Under the pieces are notes generated by a model. It did no database searches. It was not told the origin of the DNA and saw nothing but the letters and a program-made list of their open reading frames with translations. This document shows positions 1-8,172 of a stretch of DNA of 35,522 nucleotides, in pieces. How positions within the stretch are numbered: the first letter of the stretch is position 1; every line of letters starts with the position of its first letter. The translations under genes and the position numbers were made by a program. Source of the stretch: Streptomyces sp. ISL-12 (GTDB taxonomy: Bacteria > Actinomycetota > Actinomycetes > Streptomycetales > Streptomycetaceae); the NCBI RefSeq assembly GCF_018614415.1, contig NZ_JAGGOO010000180.1:1-35522 (forward strand), given 5' to 3'.

Positions 1-15
1 TCCAAACGACAGGCC

Positions 16-1131
16 CTAGGGAGCTTCCTCCTCCGCCAGCACCCGCTGGGCGGTGGCGAACGCCGAGTTGGCCGCGGGCACCCCGCAGTACACGGCCGTC
101 TGGAGCAGCACCGCGCCGATCTCGTCCGGGGTCAGCCCGTTGCGCCGCGCCGCCCTGACGTGCATGGCCAGCTCCTCGTAGTGGCCGTGCGCGACCAGCG
201 CGGTCATGGTGATCATGCTGCGCTCACGGCGCGAGAGGGTCTCGTCGGTCCAGATCTCGCCCCAGGCGTAGCGCGAGATGAAGTCCTGGAACCGGGCCGT
301 GAACGGCGTCTGCCGGGACTGCGCCCGGTCCACGTGCGCGTCGCCGAGCACCTCCCGCCGCACCGCCATGCCCCGCCTGGCACCCCCGTCGAGATGCCCG
401 CGCAGCGCGGTCAGCACCGCCTCGGGGCGCTCGGCGGGTGCCAGGTGCGAGGCGCCCGGGATCTCCACCAGCGCCGACCCCGCCACCGCGTCGGCGATCT
501 CCCGCAGGTGGGCGGGGGGCGTCGCCGGGTCGTCGCGCCCGGCGATCAGCAGGGTGGGCACGGTGATCTCCGCCAGCCGGTCCCGGACGTCGAACGCGGC
601 CAGCGCGTCGCAGCAGGCCGCGTACGCCGCCGGATCGGCCTCCCGGTGGTCCCGTACCAGCTCCGGCACGGTGAACCCGGGCGTGAACCACCGCGCGTCC
701 GCGCTCGCCGCGAGGTCCGCCAGCCCTTCCCGGCGGACCCGTTCCGCCCGCTCCTGCCACGGCTTGGCGCCGTTGAAGTGCGCCGACGAGCAGATCACGG
801 CCAGCGAGGTGACCCGCTCGGGGTGGTGCAGGGCCAGGTGCAGCCCGACCGCGCCGCCCAGCGACACCCCCGCGTACGCGAACCGCTCCACGCCGAGCGA
901 GTCGGCGAGCGCCAGCACCAGCGCGGCCAGGTCCCCGACACTCGCCCCGGCGGAGATCAGGTCCGCGGCCGAGCCGCCGTGCCCCGGCAGGTCCCAGCGG
1001 ATCACCCGGCGGGTGATGGACAGCTCGGGCGCCACCTGGTCCCACAGGGCGTACGAGGTGCCGAGCGAGGGCCCGAGCAGCAGCGGGGGAGCGGTGGCGG
1101 GGCCTTCCGTACGGTGATTCAGCAGGGTCAA
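16..1131 (-). CDS. pcaL: 3-oxoadipate enol-lactonase / 4-carboxymuconolactone decarboxylase fusion (PcaL)
   Basis: Bifunctional enzyme of the protocatechuate branch of the beta-ketoadipate pathway. The N-terminal part (about residues 1-250) is an alpha/beta hydrolase: nucleophile Ser90 in GVSLGG, Asp200/201 in AGRDDP and His229 in GASHLAP form the expected triad, and it would hydrolyse beta-ketoadipate enol-lactone. The C-terminal part (about 255-371) is a carboxymuconolactone decarboxylase domain with the stretch EELAMHVRAARRNG and the VYCGVPAANSAF motif. The 371-aa length matches the PcaD-PcaC fusions called PcaL that are typical of Streptomyces. Its start overlaps the pcaB stop by 4 bp, so the two should be translationally coupled. 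It is the last pca gene visible, ending 15 bp from the window edge. Cytoplasmic. Confidence 0.95.
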   Translation of the reverse strand: MTLLNHRTEGPATAPPLLLGPSLGTSYALWDQVAPELSITRRVIRWDLPGHGGSAADLISAGASVGDLAALVLALADSLGVERFAYAGVSLGGAVGLHLALHHPERVTSLAVICSSAHFNGAKPWQERAERVRREGLADLAASADARWFTPGFTVPELVRDHREADPAAYAACCDALAAFDVRDRLAEITVPTLLIAGRDDPATPPAHLREIADAVAGSALVEIPGASHLAPAERPEAVLTALRGHLDGGARRGMAVRREVLGDAHVDRAQSRQTPFTARFQDFISRYAWGEIWTDETLSRRERSMITMTALVAHGHYEELAMHVRAARRNGLTPDEIGAVLLQTAVYCGVPAANSAFATAQRVLAEEEAP

Positions 1132-2465
1132 CGTCGCTCCAGTGCGCGGTCGGTGAGGGCAGCGGCGCTGCCGGTGTAACGGGCGGGGTCGGTCAGGGCG
1201 GCGAGGTCGATGTCCTTCAACTCCGGTACTTCCGCCAGGAGTTCACTCAGGCTTCGGCCTTCGGCGTAGGTGCGCCTGGCCACTTCGGTGAGCAGGGCCT
1301 TCGCCCGGGACCGGCCCAGTACCGGAGCCAGTTCGGCGGAGAGCCGCTCGGAGACGATCAGCCCGTGGGTCAGGTCGAGGTGGGCGCGCATGGCCGCCGG
1401 GTCCACCCGCAGCCCCTCGGTGAGTTCGGCGGCGTCCCGGGCGGCGCCGCCGGTCAGCCGGAGCAGGTCGCGCAACGGCTCCCACTCGGCGTGCCAGGCG
1501 CCGGCGGGCCGCTCGTCCTCGGCGGCGAGGGAGCCGTACAGCACCGCCGCGAGCTGCGGCGCGCGCCGGGCCGCCGCCGCGATCAGCGTGGCGCGCACCG
1601 GGTTGGCCTTGTGCGGCATCGCGGAGGACCCGCCGCCGCTGCCCTCGGCCACCTCGCCGGTCTCGGTCCGGCCGAGGACCAGCACGTCCGCGGCGAGCTT
1701 GCCCAGCGCCCCGGCGGCCGTCGCCAGGCACCCGGCGAGGTCGGCGACCGGCGTACGCAGCGTGTGCCACGGCAACGCGGGCTCTGCCAGGCCCAGTTCA
1801 CGGGCGTACGCGCCCGGCAGCGCCAGCGGGTCCCCGGCGCCGTACGCGGCGAAGGCCGCCAGCGTCCCGGCGGCACCGCCGAGCTGGACGGGCAGCGTCT
1901 CACGCACGGCCGTGATCCGGTCCCGCGCGTCCAGCACCAGCGACCGCCACCCGGCCGCCTTCAGCCCGAACGTCGTCGGCACGGCGTGCTGGGTGAGCGT
2001 CCGCCCCGGCAGCGGGGTGTCCCGGTGCTCGGCGGCGAGCCGCGCCAGCGCCCGTTCGGTGCGGGCGAGGTCGGTCAGGACCAGGTGCAGGGCGCGGGCG
2101 GCGACCAGCATCACCGCCGTGTCCAGGATGTCCTGGCTGGTGGCGCCCCGGTGCACGTACGGGCCGTACTCCTGGCCGACCGCCTTCGTCAGGTCCGCGA
2201 CCAGGGGGATGACCGGGTTGCCGCCGCCGCGGGCCCGCTCCGCGATCGACGCCAGGTCGAAACGCGCACGGTCCGCGGCGTCCGTCACCGCCGTCGCCGC
2301 CCCGTCCGGGGCGAGGCCCAGCGCGGCCTGGGCGCGGGTCAGGGCGGCCTCGGCGTCGAGCAGCGCCCGCAGGTACGCCCGGTCGCCCGTCGCGTCGGCG
2401 GCCGGGGAGCCCGCCCACCCGGGGGCGAGCAGGCCGGTGTCGGTGTCGGTGTCGGCAGAGGTCAC
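1128..2465 (-). CDS. pcaB: 3-carboxy-cis,cis-muconate cycloisomerase (PcaB)
   Basis: Cycloisomerase of the aspartase/fumarase superfamily, converting 3-carboxy-cis,cis-muconate to gamma-carboxymuconolactone. The superfamily signature GSSAMPHKANP lies at about residues 279-289, and the conserved HRGATSQDILDTA block at 105-117. The length of 445 aa is normal for the family. The GTG start at 2465 overlaps the pcaG stop (GTGA, 4 bp). The N-terminus contains a Thr-Asp run (residues 5-10) encoded by a short hexanucleotide repeat; it lies outside the fold and is probably dispensable. Second-to-last gene of the visible pca operon. Confidence 0.95.
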   Translation of the reverse strand: MTSADTDTDTGLLAPGWAGSPAADATGDRAYLRALLDAEAALTRAQAALGLAPDGAATAVTDAADRARFDLASIAERARGGGNPVIPLVADLTKAVGQEYGPYVHRGATSQDILDTAVMLVAARALHLVLTDLARTERALARLAAEHRDTPLPGRTLTQHAVPTTFGLKAAGWRSLVLDARDRITAVRETLPVQLGGAAGTLAAFAAYGAGDPLALPGAYARELGLAEPALPWHTLRTPVADLAGCLATAAGALGKLAADVLVLGRTETGEVAEGSGGGSSAMPHKANPVRATLIAAAARRAPQLAAVLYGSLAAEDERPAGAWHAEWEPLRDLLRLTGGAARDAAELTEGLRVDPAAMRAHLDLTHGLIVSERLSAELAPVLGRSRAKALLTEVARRTYAEGRSLSELLAEVPELKDIDLAALTDPARYTGSAAALTDRALERR

Positions 2466-3067
2466 TTGTACTCCAGGAAGACCGTCTCGCCCTCGCCCTG
2501 AAGGCGGATGTCGAAACGGTACGTGCCCGGCCGCTCCTCGGCCGCGACCAGCGTGCCGCGACGGTCCTCGGGCACCCGGGACAGCAGCGGGTCGGCGGCG
2601 AGCACGGCCTCGTCACCCGGCAGGTAGATCCGCGTGAACAGGTGCACCAGCAGACCCCGCGCGAAGACGCACACGCTCAGGTACGGCGCGTTCTCCCCGC
2701 GCGCCCCCGGCCGCAGCGTCCGCGCGTACCAGTGCCCGTCGGCGTCGGTCTGGATGCGGCCCCAGCCGGTGAACTCCACGCCGTTGCGGCCGAGATACGT
2801 TCCCGTCGCCGGATCCCGGCGCATCGAGCCGTCCGCCGTCGGGACGTTGCCGTCCGGGTCCGGGCCCCACACCTCCACGAGCGCGTCCGGCAGCGGCTCG
2901 CCCGCACCGTCCAGCACGTACCCGTGCACGGTGACGGTGTCCGGGTGCCCGACGGGGGCGATGTCCTCGCCGCCGCGGAACGGCAGCGAGTACCCGTAGA
3001 ACGGGCCGACGGTGTGCGACGGCGTGGGCAGCACGTTCTCGGGGCTGCTGGTGTCGATCTTCGTCAT
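2462..3067 (-). CDS. pcaG: Protocatechuate 3,4-dioxygenase, alpha subunit (PcaG)
   Basis: Structural (non-iron) subunit of the ring-cleaving dioxygenase. The N-terminal TPSHTVGPFYGYSLPF block (residues 15-30) is characteristic of PcaG, followed by the intradiol beta-sandwich core with VHGYVLDGAGEPLPDALVEVWGPD. The His/Tyr iron-ligand set seen in PcaH is not present, as expected for the alpha chain. The length of 201 aa is typical. The ATG start lies 6 bp after the pcaH stop, and the stop overlaps the pcaB GTG start, so pcaH-G-B-L is one transcription unit. Confidence 0.95.
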   Translation of the reverse strand: MTKIDTSSPENVLPTPSHTVGPFYGYSLPFRGGEDIAPVGHPDTVTVHGYVLDGAGEPLPDALVEVWGPDPDGNVPTADGSMRRDPATGTYLGRNGVEFTGWGRIQTDADGHWYARTLRPGARGENAPYLSVCVFARGLLVHLFTRIYLPGDEAVLAADPLLSRVPEDRRGTLVAAEERPGTYRFDIRLQGEGETVFLEYK

Positions 3068-3073
3068 GGCAGG

Positions 3074-3862
3074 TCAGCGCCCTTCTTCGATCCAGGTGGC
3101 ACGCGGGCCGTCGAGCACGATGTCCCAGTGGTAGCCGAGCGAGAACTCCGGCACGGACAGGCTGTGGTCGTACGTCGCGATCAGCCGCTGGCGGGCCGCG
3201 TCGTCCGTGACGGACTGCAGGATCGGGTCGTACGGGAACAGCGGGTCGTTCGGGAAGTACATCTGCGTCACCAGCCGCTGGGTGAACGCCGACCCGAAGA
3301 GCGAGAAGTGGATGTGCGCCGGGCGCCAGGCGTTGACGTGGTTGCGCCACGGGTACGGGCCGGGCTGGATGGTGGTGAAGCGGTAGAAGCCGTCGTCGTC
3401 GGTGATCGTGCGGCCGGTGCCGGTGAAGTTCGGGTCGAGCGGCGCGTCGTGCTGCTCGCGCTGGTGGGCGTAGCGGCCGGCCGAGTTGGCCTGCCAGATC
3501 TCGACGAGCTGGCCGCGGACCGGGCGCCCGTCACGGTCCAGCAGCCGGCCCGAGACGGTGATGCGCTCGCCGACCGGCTCACCCGGGTGCTGGATGGTGA
3601 GGTCGTTGTCGATGGCGGTCAGGTCGCGCTCGCCGAAGGCCGGGGAGGACAGCTCCACCAGCTCCGGGTCCTTGGTGACGTCGATGGCGATCGGCGGCTG
3701 TTTCGGGTGGCGCAGCAGCGAGGACCGGTACGGGGCGTAGTCGCGGCGCGGGTGGTGCTCGACCGGTCCGCCGCCGGCGAGCCGCTTCTCGTACGCGGCG
3801 CGCTCGGCGGCCATCTCCGCGTCTATGTCGTGCTGGGTGAGAGTGATGGAAGGCGAAGTCAT
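3074..3862 (-). CDS. pcaH: Protocatechuate 3,4-dioxygenase, beta subunit (PcaH)
   Basis: Catalytic subunit that holds the non-haem Fe(III) and cleaves protocatechuate between its two hydroxyls to 3-carboxy-cis,cis-muconate. The four expected iron ligands are visible: Tyr131 (AGRYAH), Tyr170 (GPYPWRN), His183 and His185 (RPAHIHFS). The length of 262 aa is slightly longer than the pseudomonad protein, with extra residues at the N-terminus. The ATG at 3862 has an AGGGACGG-like ribosome site about 9 nt upstream. It is the first gene of the leftward operon and is directly divergent from pcaV. In S. coelicolor, as I recall it, pcaI, pcaJ and pcaF precede pcaH; they are missing here. Confidence 0.95.
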   Translation of the reverse strand: MTSPSITLTQHDIDAEMAAERAAYEKRLAGGGPVEHHPRRDYAPYRSSLLRHPKQPPIAIDVTKDPELVELSSPAFGERDLTAIDNDLTIQHPGEPVGERITVSGRLLDRDGRPVRGQLVEIWQANSAGRYAHQREQHDAPLDPNFTGTGRTITDDDGFYRFTTIQPGPYPWRNHVNAWRPAHIHFSLFGSAFTQRLVTQMYFPNDPLFPYDPILQSVTDDAARQRLIATYDHSLSVPEFSLGYHWDIVLDGPRATWIEEGR

Positions 3863-3906
3863 GGAAGACCGTCCCTGTCAGGCGCCCGAGCCAGGAATTA
3901 GTCAGG

Positions 3907-4040
3907 GCACTGAGTATTTCGTCGAGGTTTCCCACACGCTGCCATCGGTCGGGAAAGTCGTCAAGACCCAGTTCACAGGCTGTTTGTGTGACGTACTCGG
4001 AGATCGGTGAGGGGGTATCGTTCAGTGCACCGACGAATAC
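3907..4040. promoter_or_regulatory. pcaH-pcaV intergenic control region with mirrored word pairs
   Basis: Between the divergent pcaH and pcaV genes the word GCACTGA (3907-3913) has its exact reverse complement TCAGTGC at 4022-4028. Close beside them lie GTATTTCGTCG (3914-3924) and CGACGAATAC (4031-4040), near reverse complements of each other. TCAGTGCACCGA at 4022-4033 is itself a near-palindrome around TGCA, sitting 23 bp before the pcaV start and just after a possible -10 TATCGT (4016-4021). MarR-family PcaV is known to repress pca genes and itself from this intergenic region and to be released by protocatechuate. That these words are its operators is inference. Confidence 0.35.
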
Positions 4041-4056
4041 GACCACGGGAGCGCAC

Positions 4057-4521
4057 ATGGCCGCGGTGGACCTGACCACCCATCCCGGGCATCTGGCCCG
4101 GCGGCTCCAGCAGGCGCACTACCTGCTGTGGAACGCGATGGTCTCCGAGGAGATCACCTCGCCGCAGTTCGCGGTCCTCAACGCGCTGGTCGCGGAGCCG
4201 GGCCTGGACCAGCGCACGGTGGGGGAGCGGGTGGGGCTCGACCGGTCCACCATCGCCGAGGTGATCAGCCGGCTGAGCCGCCGCGGGCTGATCGACAAGG
4301 TGCGCGACCCGCAGGACGGCCGCCGCGCCCTGCTCCGCCCCACGGACGAGGGGACGCGCACCCACCGCAGGCTCACCGTGCGCACGGCCCGGATGAACCA
4401 GGTGTTCCTGGCCCCGCTGACCGGGGAGGAGCAGGAGCTGTTCTTCCGGCTGATCCAGCGGGTCGCGGACGCCGCCGAAGGGCTGCGCAACCCGGGCGAG
4501 CCCCTGGCGGCCCCGCACTGA
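4057..4521 (+). CDS. pcaV: MarR-family regulator of the pca operon (PcaV)
   Basis: A 154-aa winged-helix MarR protein. The recognition region reads TVGERVGLDRSTIAEVISRLSRRGLIDKVRDPQDGRR (about residues 54-90), with the DPxDGR wing typical of the family. The ATG at 4057 is chosen because GGGAG lies 6 nt upstream; a GTG at 3988 would add 23 residues unlike the family. Divergent placement from pcaH and resemblance to S. coelicolor PcaV point to a repressor relieved by protocatechuate. It converges with the DUF3048 gene, only 39 bp away. Confidence 0.9.
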   Translation: MAAVDLTTHPGHLARRLQQAHYLLWNAMVSEEITSPQFAVLNALVAEPGLDQRTVGERVGLDRSTIAEVISRLSRRGLIDKVRDPQDGRRALLRPTDEGTRTHRRLTVRTARMNQVFLAPLTGEEQELFFRLIQRVADAAEGLRNPGEPLAAPH

Positions 4522-4560
4522 ACCGGCCGGCCGGGAACCCTCTGGCCGTGGACCGCCCGC

Positions 4561-5649
4561 TCAGGACGCCCGCGCGAACACCACCCACACCTGCCCCTCG
4601 GCGAACCGCGCCGGCGAGCCGTCCGCGGTGGTGAACGCCGTACCGTCCGTGGCCGAGCCCCGCCGCCAGGCGGCGCTGTGGGTCCGCCCGTCGCGCAGTA
4701 CGTCGGCCCGGCCGGAGCCGACCGTCTCCACGTACGGCGAGTGGTTGCCCCGGGAGTCGTGCAGCTTGGACTCCCGTACCTTCACGTACTGCACGACGAC
4801 CGTCGCGGGCGCCAGCCGCTTGCCGCCGGACGTGACGGCCGGGGCGCCGTCCATGTCGATCAGCCAGCGGTCGCGCTCCTTCGACCAGGTGAACGTGAAG
4901 CGCGCCGCCGGGTAGCGCACCGTGCGCGCGCTCTCGGTCCGGCCGCCCGAGGGTGCGGCGCCGTACCGGAACCCGGTGGTCAGGGCCGTCGCGCCCGGTG
5001 CCGGGGACACCAGGCGGCCGGGGCGCAGATAGAGGTTGTGCGGGGCCGGCCGGCCGATGTCGCGGACCCAGGCGCCGGGCGTCCTGCTGGGCTGCTCCGC
5101 CCGAACCGGCGCGCTGTCGATGCGGGGCAGCAGTTTGCGCTGGGCGCCGGAGAAGGCGAGCGTCGGCCGGTCGAACTGGCGTAGCAGCTCCAGATCGGAC
5201 TCGCGGGCGCTGCGCACGGGGCCGACGGTCGACGGCAGCTTCGTCGCGTACAGGGCCATCAGCCGGCTCAGCCCGCCCTCGACCGGCTCCACGTAGACGA
5301 CGTCCGCCGCCTCCAGTCCCGTGTGGGGGCGGGCGGCGCGCACGTTGTCGATCTTCACGGCCAGCGGCAAGGCCGCTTTCACCGCCTGCGGCGAGGCCGA
5401 CTTCACGGCCGGCGGGGAGGGCGTCTTCACGGCCGGCGGGGAGGACGTGGCGGCCTCGGCGCTCCGTGACGGTTGCAGCGCGGATCCGCGTCCGTCGTCG
5501 TCCGGTGTCGGCCCCGGCCCCGCCGCGCAGCCCGCCGCCAGCAGCGCCGCCGCCACCGCCGCGGTCAGCGTGGCCCGCGGCGCGCCGCCCCGTGCCCGCG
5601 CTCCGCGCTGCCATGTCCCTCGTCGTCTGCCTCGTCGCACCCCGACCAC
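4561..5649 (-). CDS. DUF3048 domain-containing lipoprotein
   Basis: A predicted exported protein of 362 aa. An Arg-rich N-region is followed by a hydrophobic stretch (about 27-39) and a lipobox-like LLAAGC ending at Cys41, so it is probably membrane-anchored on the outside. A low-complexity linker with four 8-residue PxAVK-type repeats leads into the DUF3048 (YerB-like) domain, which begins LAVKIDNVRAARPHTGLEAADVVY and runs to the C-terminus. The function of DUF3048 is not established. The GTG start at 5649 is supported by GGAGGG 7 nt upstream. It is monocistronic, divergent from the alcohol dehydrogenase gene and convergent with pcaV. Confidence 0.85.
   Translation of the reverse strand: MVGVRRGRRRGTWQRGARARGGAPRATLTAAVAAALLAAGCAAGPGPTPDDDGRGSALQPSRSAEAATSSPPAVKTPSPPAVKSASPQAVKAALPLAVKIDNVRAARPHTGLEAADVVYVEPVEGGLSRLMALYATKLPSTVGPVRSARESDLELLRQFDRPTLAFSGAQRKLLPRIDSAPVRAEQPSRTPGAWVRDIGRPAPHNLYLRPGRLVSPAPGATALTTGFRYGAAPSGGRTESARTVRYPAARFTFTWSKERDRWLIDMDGAPAVTSGGKRLAPATVVVQYVKVRESKLHDSRGNHSPYVETVGSGRADVLRDGRTHSAAWRRGSATDGTAFTTADGSPARFAEGQVWVVFARAS
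5353..5448 (-). repeat. Four 24-bp in-frame tandem repeats in the DUF3048 gene
   Basis: Four consecutive 24-bp units start at 5353, 5377, 5401 and 5425. The last two on the plus strand share an identical 20-bp core. They encode an 8-residue repeat ending in AVK in the linker of the lipoprotein. The unit closest to the domain merges into the first conserved residues of DUF3048 (LAVKIDN), so the linker appears to have grown by copying the domain edge. Confidence 0.8.
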
Positions 5650-5833
5650 CCGTCCGCCCTCCTACGTCACTGATTGTGCGCCTCTTGACGCCTTTGTTGC
5701 CATACCCGACTTCTTATGACAATGCGCTTTCAATCGGCTGATCGGACCAGCGTGGCGGTTCGGAAGAGGGGCCCCGGGTACCCGGGCGCCACCGTACGAG
5801 TGAGCAGTCGGGTGACGGAGGGAGCGCGGGACG

Positions 5834-7024
5834 ATGAAGGCAGTGACCTGGCAGGGCAAGCGGGACGTGCGCGTGGAGGAGGTGCCGGACCCGAAGATCC
5901 AGGAACCCACGGACGCGGTCATCCGCGTCACCTCCACCGGGCTGTGCGGCTCCGACCTGCACCTCTACGAAGTGCTCACCCCGTTCATGACCCCGGGCGA
6001 CATCCTCGGACACGAGCCGATGGGCATCGTCGAGGAGGTCGGCCCCGAGGTGCCGGACCTGAAGCCGGGCGACCGGGTCGTGGTGCCGTTCCAGATCGCC
6101 TGCGGCCACTGCTACATGTGCGACACCGGCCTGCCCACCCAGTGCGAGACCACCCAGGTCACCGGCGAGGGCATGGGTGCCGCCCTGTTCGGCTACACCC
6201 GCCTGTACGGCGCGGTGCCCGGCGGTCAGGCCGAGTACCTGCGGGTCCCGCAGGCCCAGTACGGGCCGATCAAGGTGCCCCAGGGCCCGCCGGACGACCG
6301 TTTCGTCTACCTCTCGGACGTGCTGCCCACCGCCTGGCAGGCCGTCGCCTACGCCGGCGTCCCCCAGGGCGGCACCGTCGCCGTGCTCGGCCTCGGCCCC
6401 ATCGGCGACATGGCCTGCCGGGTCGCGCAGGTCAAGGGCGCGGGGCGGGTGTTCGGCGTGGACCTCGTCCCCGAGCGGCTGCGCCGGGCGCGCGAGCGGG
6501 GCGTGGAGACGTACGACCTGCGCTCCTTCGACAGCGAGAAGGAACTCGTCGCCGCCATCCGGGACGAGACCGGCGGGCGCGGCCCGGACGCCGTGATCGA
6601 CGCCGTGGGCACGGAGGCGCACGGCAGCGCGATCGCCAAGCTGGTGCAGCAGGGCGCCGCGATCATGCCCCGCAAGATCGGCGGCCCCATGGCGGAACGC
6701 CTCAGCGTCGACCGCCTCGCCGCCCTCTACACCGCCATCGACCTGGTGCGCCGCGGCGGCACCCTCTCGCTGGTCGGCGTCTACGGCGGCATGGCCGACC
6801 CGATGCCGATGCTCACCCTGTTCGACAAGCAGATCCAGATGCGGATGGGGCAGGCCAACGTACGCCGCTGGAGCGACGACATCCTCACCTACCTCACCGA
6901 CGAGGACCCGCTCGGCGTCCAGGACTTCGCCACCCACCGGGTGCCGCTCGCCGACGCCCCGCACGCCTACGAGATGTTCCAGAAGAAGCGGGACGGCGCG
7001 GTCAAGGTGCTGATGCGGCCCTGA
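5834..7024 (+). CDS. Zinc-dependent alcohol dehydrogenase (MDR superfamily)
   Basis: A 396-aa medium-chain dehydrogenase. Catalytic zinc ligands Cys38 (GLCGSDLHLY) and His60-Glu61 (GHEPMG) and the structural-zinc cysteines Cys90, Cys93, Cys96 and Cys104 are all present. The NAD-binding Rossmann motif VLGLGPIG is near residue 190. The general form resembles glutathione-independent formaldehyde dehydrogenase-like and other zinc alcohol dehydrogenases; the substrate cannot be read from sequence. GGGAG lies upstream of the ATG at 5834. The stop directly abuts the end of the convergent ligase gene (7025), with no intergenic base. Confidence 0.9.
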   Translation: MKAVTWQGKRDVRVEEVPDPKIQEPTDAVIRVTSTGLCGSDLHLYEVLTPFMTPGDILGHEPMGIVEEVGPEVPDLKPGDRVVVPFQIACGHCYMCDTGLPTQCETTQVTGEGMGAALFGYTRLYGAVPGGQAEYLRVPQAQYGPIKVPQGPPDDRFVYLSDVLPTAWQAVAYAGVPQGGTVAVLGLGPIGDMACRVAQVKGAGRVFGVDLVPERLRRARERGVETYDLRSFDSEKELVAAIRDETGGRGPDAVIDAVGTEAHGSAIAKLVQQGAAIMPRKIGGPMAERLSVDRLAALYTAIDLVRRGGTLSLVGVYGGMADPMPMLTLFDKQIQMRMGQANVRRWSDDILTYLTDEDPLGVQDFATHRVPLADAPHAYEMFQKKRDGAVKVLMRP

Positions 7025-8098
7025 TCAGGGGGCCGGCGGGGCGAGGATCTCCGCCAGGTCGAAGCGGACCGGCTCCTGGAGCTGGGCGAAGGTGCAACTG
7101 TCCGGGGTGCGGTCCGGCCGCCAGCGGCGGAAGCGCGCGGTGTGCCGGAACCGCGCCCCGTTCTCCATGTGGTCGTACGCCACCTCGGCCACCCGCTCCG
7201 GCCTGAGCGGCACCCAGGACAGGTCCTTCTTGCCCGACCAGCGGCTCGGCGCCCCCGGCAGCCGCGCCGACTCGTGCGCGGCCTCGTCCGCCCAGGCCGC
7301 CCACGGATGCCCGGACACGTCCGCCATCCGCAGCGGCTCCAGTTCCGCCACCAGGTCCGCCCGCCGCTTCATGGTGAACGCCGCGCACACGCCGACGTGC
7401 TGGAGGGCGCCCCGGTCGTCGTACAGGCCGAGCAGCAGCGAGCCGACCACCGGACCGCTCTTGTGGAAGCGGTAACCGGCGACCACCACGTCCGCCGTCC
7501 GCTCGTGCTTGACCTTGAACATCGCCCGCTCGTCCGGCCGGTAGAGCAGATCGAGCGGCTTGGCCACCACCCCGTCCAGACCCGCCCCCTCGTACTGCTC
7601 GAACCAGCGCCGCGCCACCTCGATGTCCGTCGTCGCCGGCGCCACGTGCACGGGCGCGGTGACCTGGGCCAGCGCCCGCAGCAGCAGCGCCCGGCGGTCG
7701 GACAGTCCCACGTCCAGCAGCGACTCGCCGTCCAGCGCCAGCAGGTCGAAGGCGACCAGGGACGCCGGGGTCCGCTCGGCCAGCGTCCGCACCCGGGAGT
7801 CCGCCGGGTGGATGCGCTCGGTCAGCGCGTCGAAGTCCAGCCGCCCCTGACGGGCGATGACGATCTCCCCGTCCACCACGCACCGCTCGGGCAACCGCTC
7901 CCGCACCGCTGTCACCAGCTCCGGGAAGTACCTGGTCAGCGGCTTGCCCGTGCGGCTGCCGAACTCCACCTCGGCCCCGTCCCGGAAGACGATCGCCCGG
8001 AACCCGTCCCACTTGGCCTCGTACTGCATACCCGGCGGGATCGCCGCCACGGACTTGGCGAGCATCGGCTTCACGGGCGGCATCACGGGCAGGTCCAT
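7025..8098 (-). CDS. ligC: ATP-dependent DNA ligase (LigC type)
   Basis: A 357-aa single-subunit ATP-dependent DNA ligase. Motif I is EAKWDGFR with the adenylated Lys29; motif III (LVAFDLLALDG), motif IV (GLDGVVAKPL) and motif V (MFKVKHERTADVVVAGYR) follow, then an OB-fold domain with a C-terminus ending near FDLAEILAP. Length and ending fit the stand-alone mycobacterial LigC rather than the multidomain LigD. It is divergent from a PolDom primase-polymerase gene across 74 bp, as in the Mycobacterium Rv3731/Rv3730c pair. No Ku gene is in the window. LigC-type pairs have been linked to excision repair and to backup end joining. Confidence 0.9.
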   Translation of the reverse strand: MDLPVMPPVKPMLAKSVAAIPPGMQYEAKWDGFRAIVFRDGAEVEFGSRTGKPLTRYFPELVTAVRERLPERCVVDGEIVIARQGRLDFDALTERIHPADSRVRTLAERTPASLVAFDLLALDGESLLDVGLSDRRALLLRALAQVTAPVHVAPATTDIEVARRWFEQYEGAGLDGVVAKPLDLLYRPDERAMFKVKHERTADVVVAGYRFHKSGPVVGSLLLGLYDDRGALQHVGVCAAFTMKRRADLVAELEPLRMADVSGHPWAAWADEAAHESARLPGAPSRWSGKKDLSWVPLRPERVAEVAYDHMENGARFRHTARFRRWRPDRTPDSCTFAQLQEPVRFDLAEILAPPAP

Positions 8099-8172
8099 GC
8101 ACCGATTCTCACCGGGAACGACCGCCGTCGCCTGATGTGCGAGGCATGCCCGATGCGCCTACCGTGGCTCGC

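Noticed and set aside
2405..2460. Short GGTGTC-type repeat at the pcaB 5' end.
   Set aside because: Small in-frame Thr-Asp run outside the enzyme fold; ordinary low-complexity slippage.
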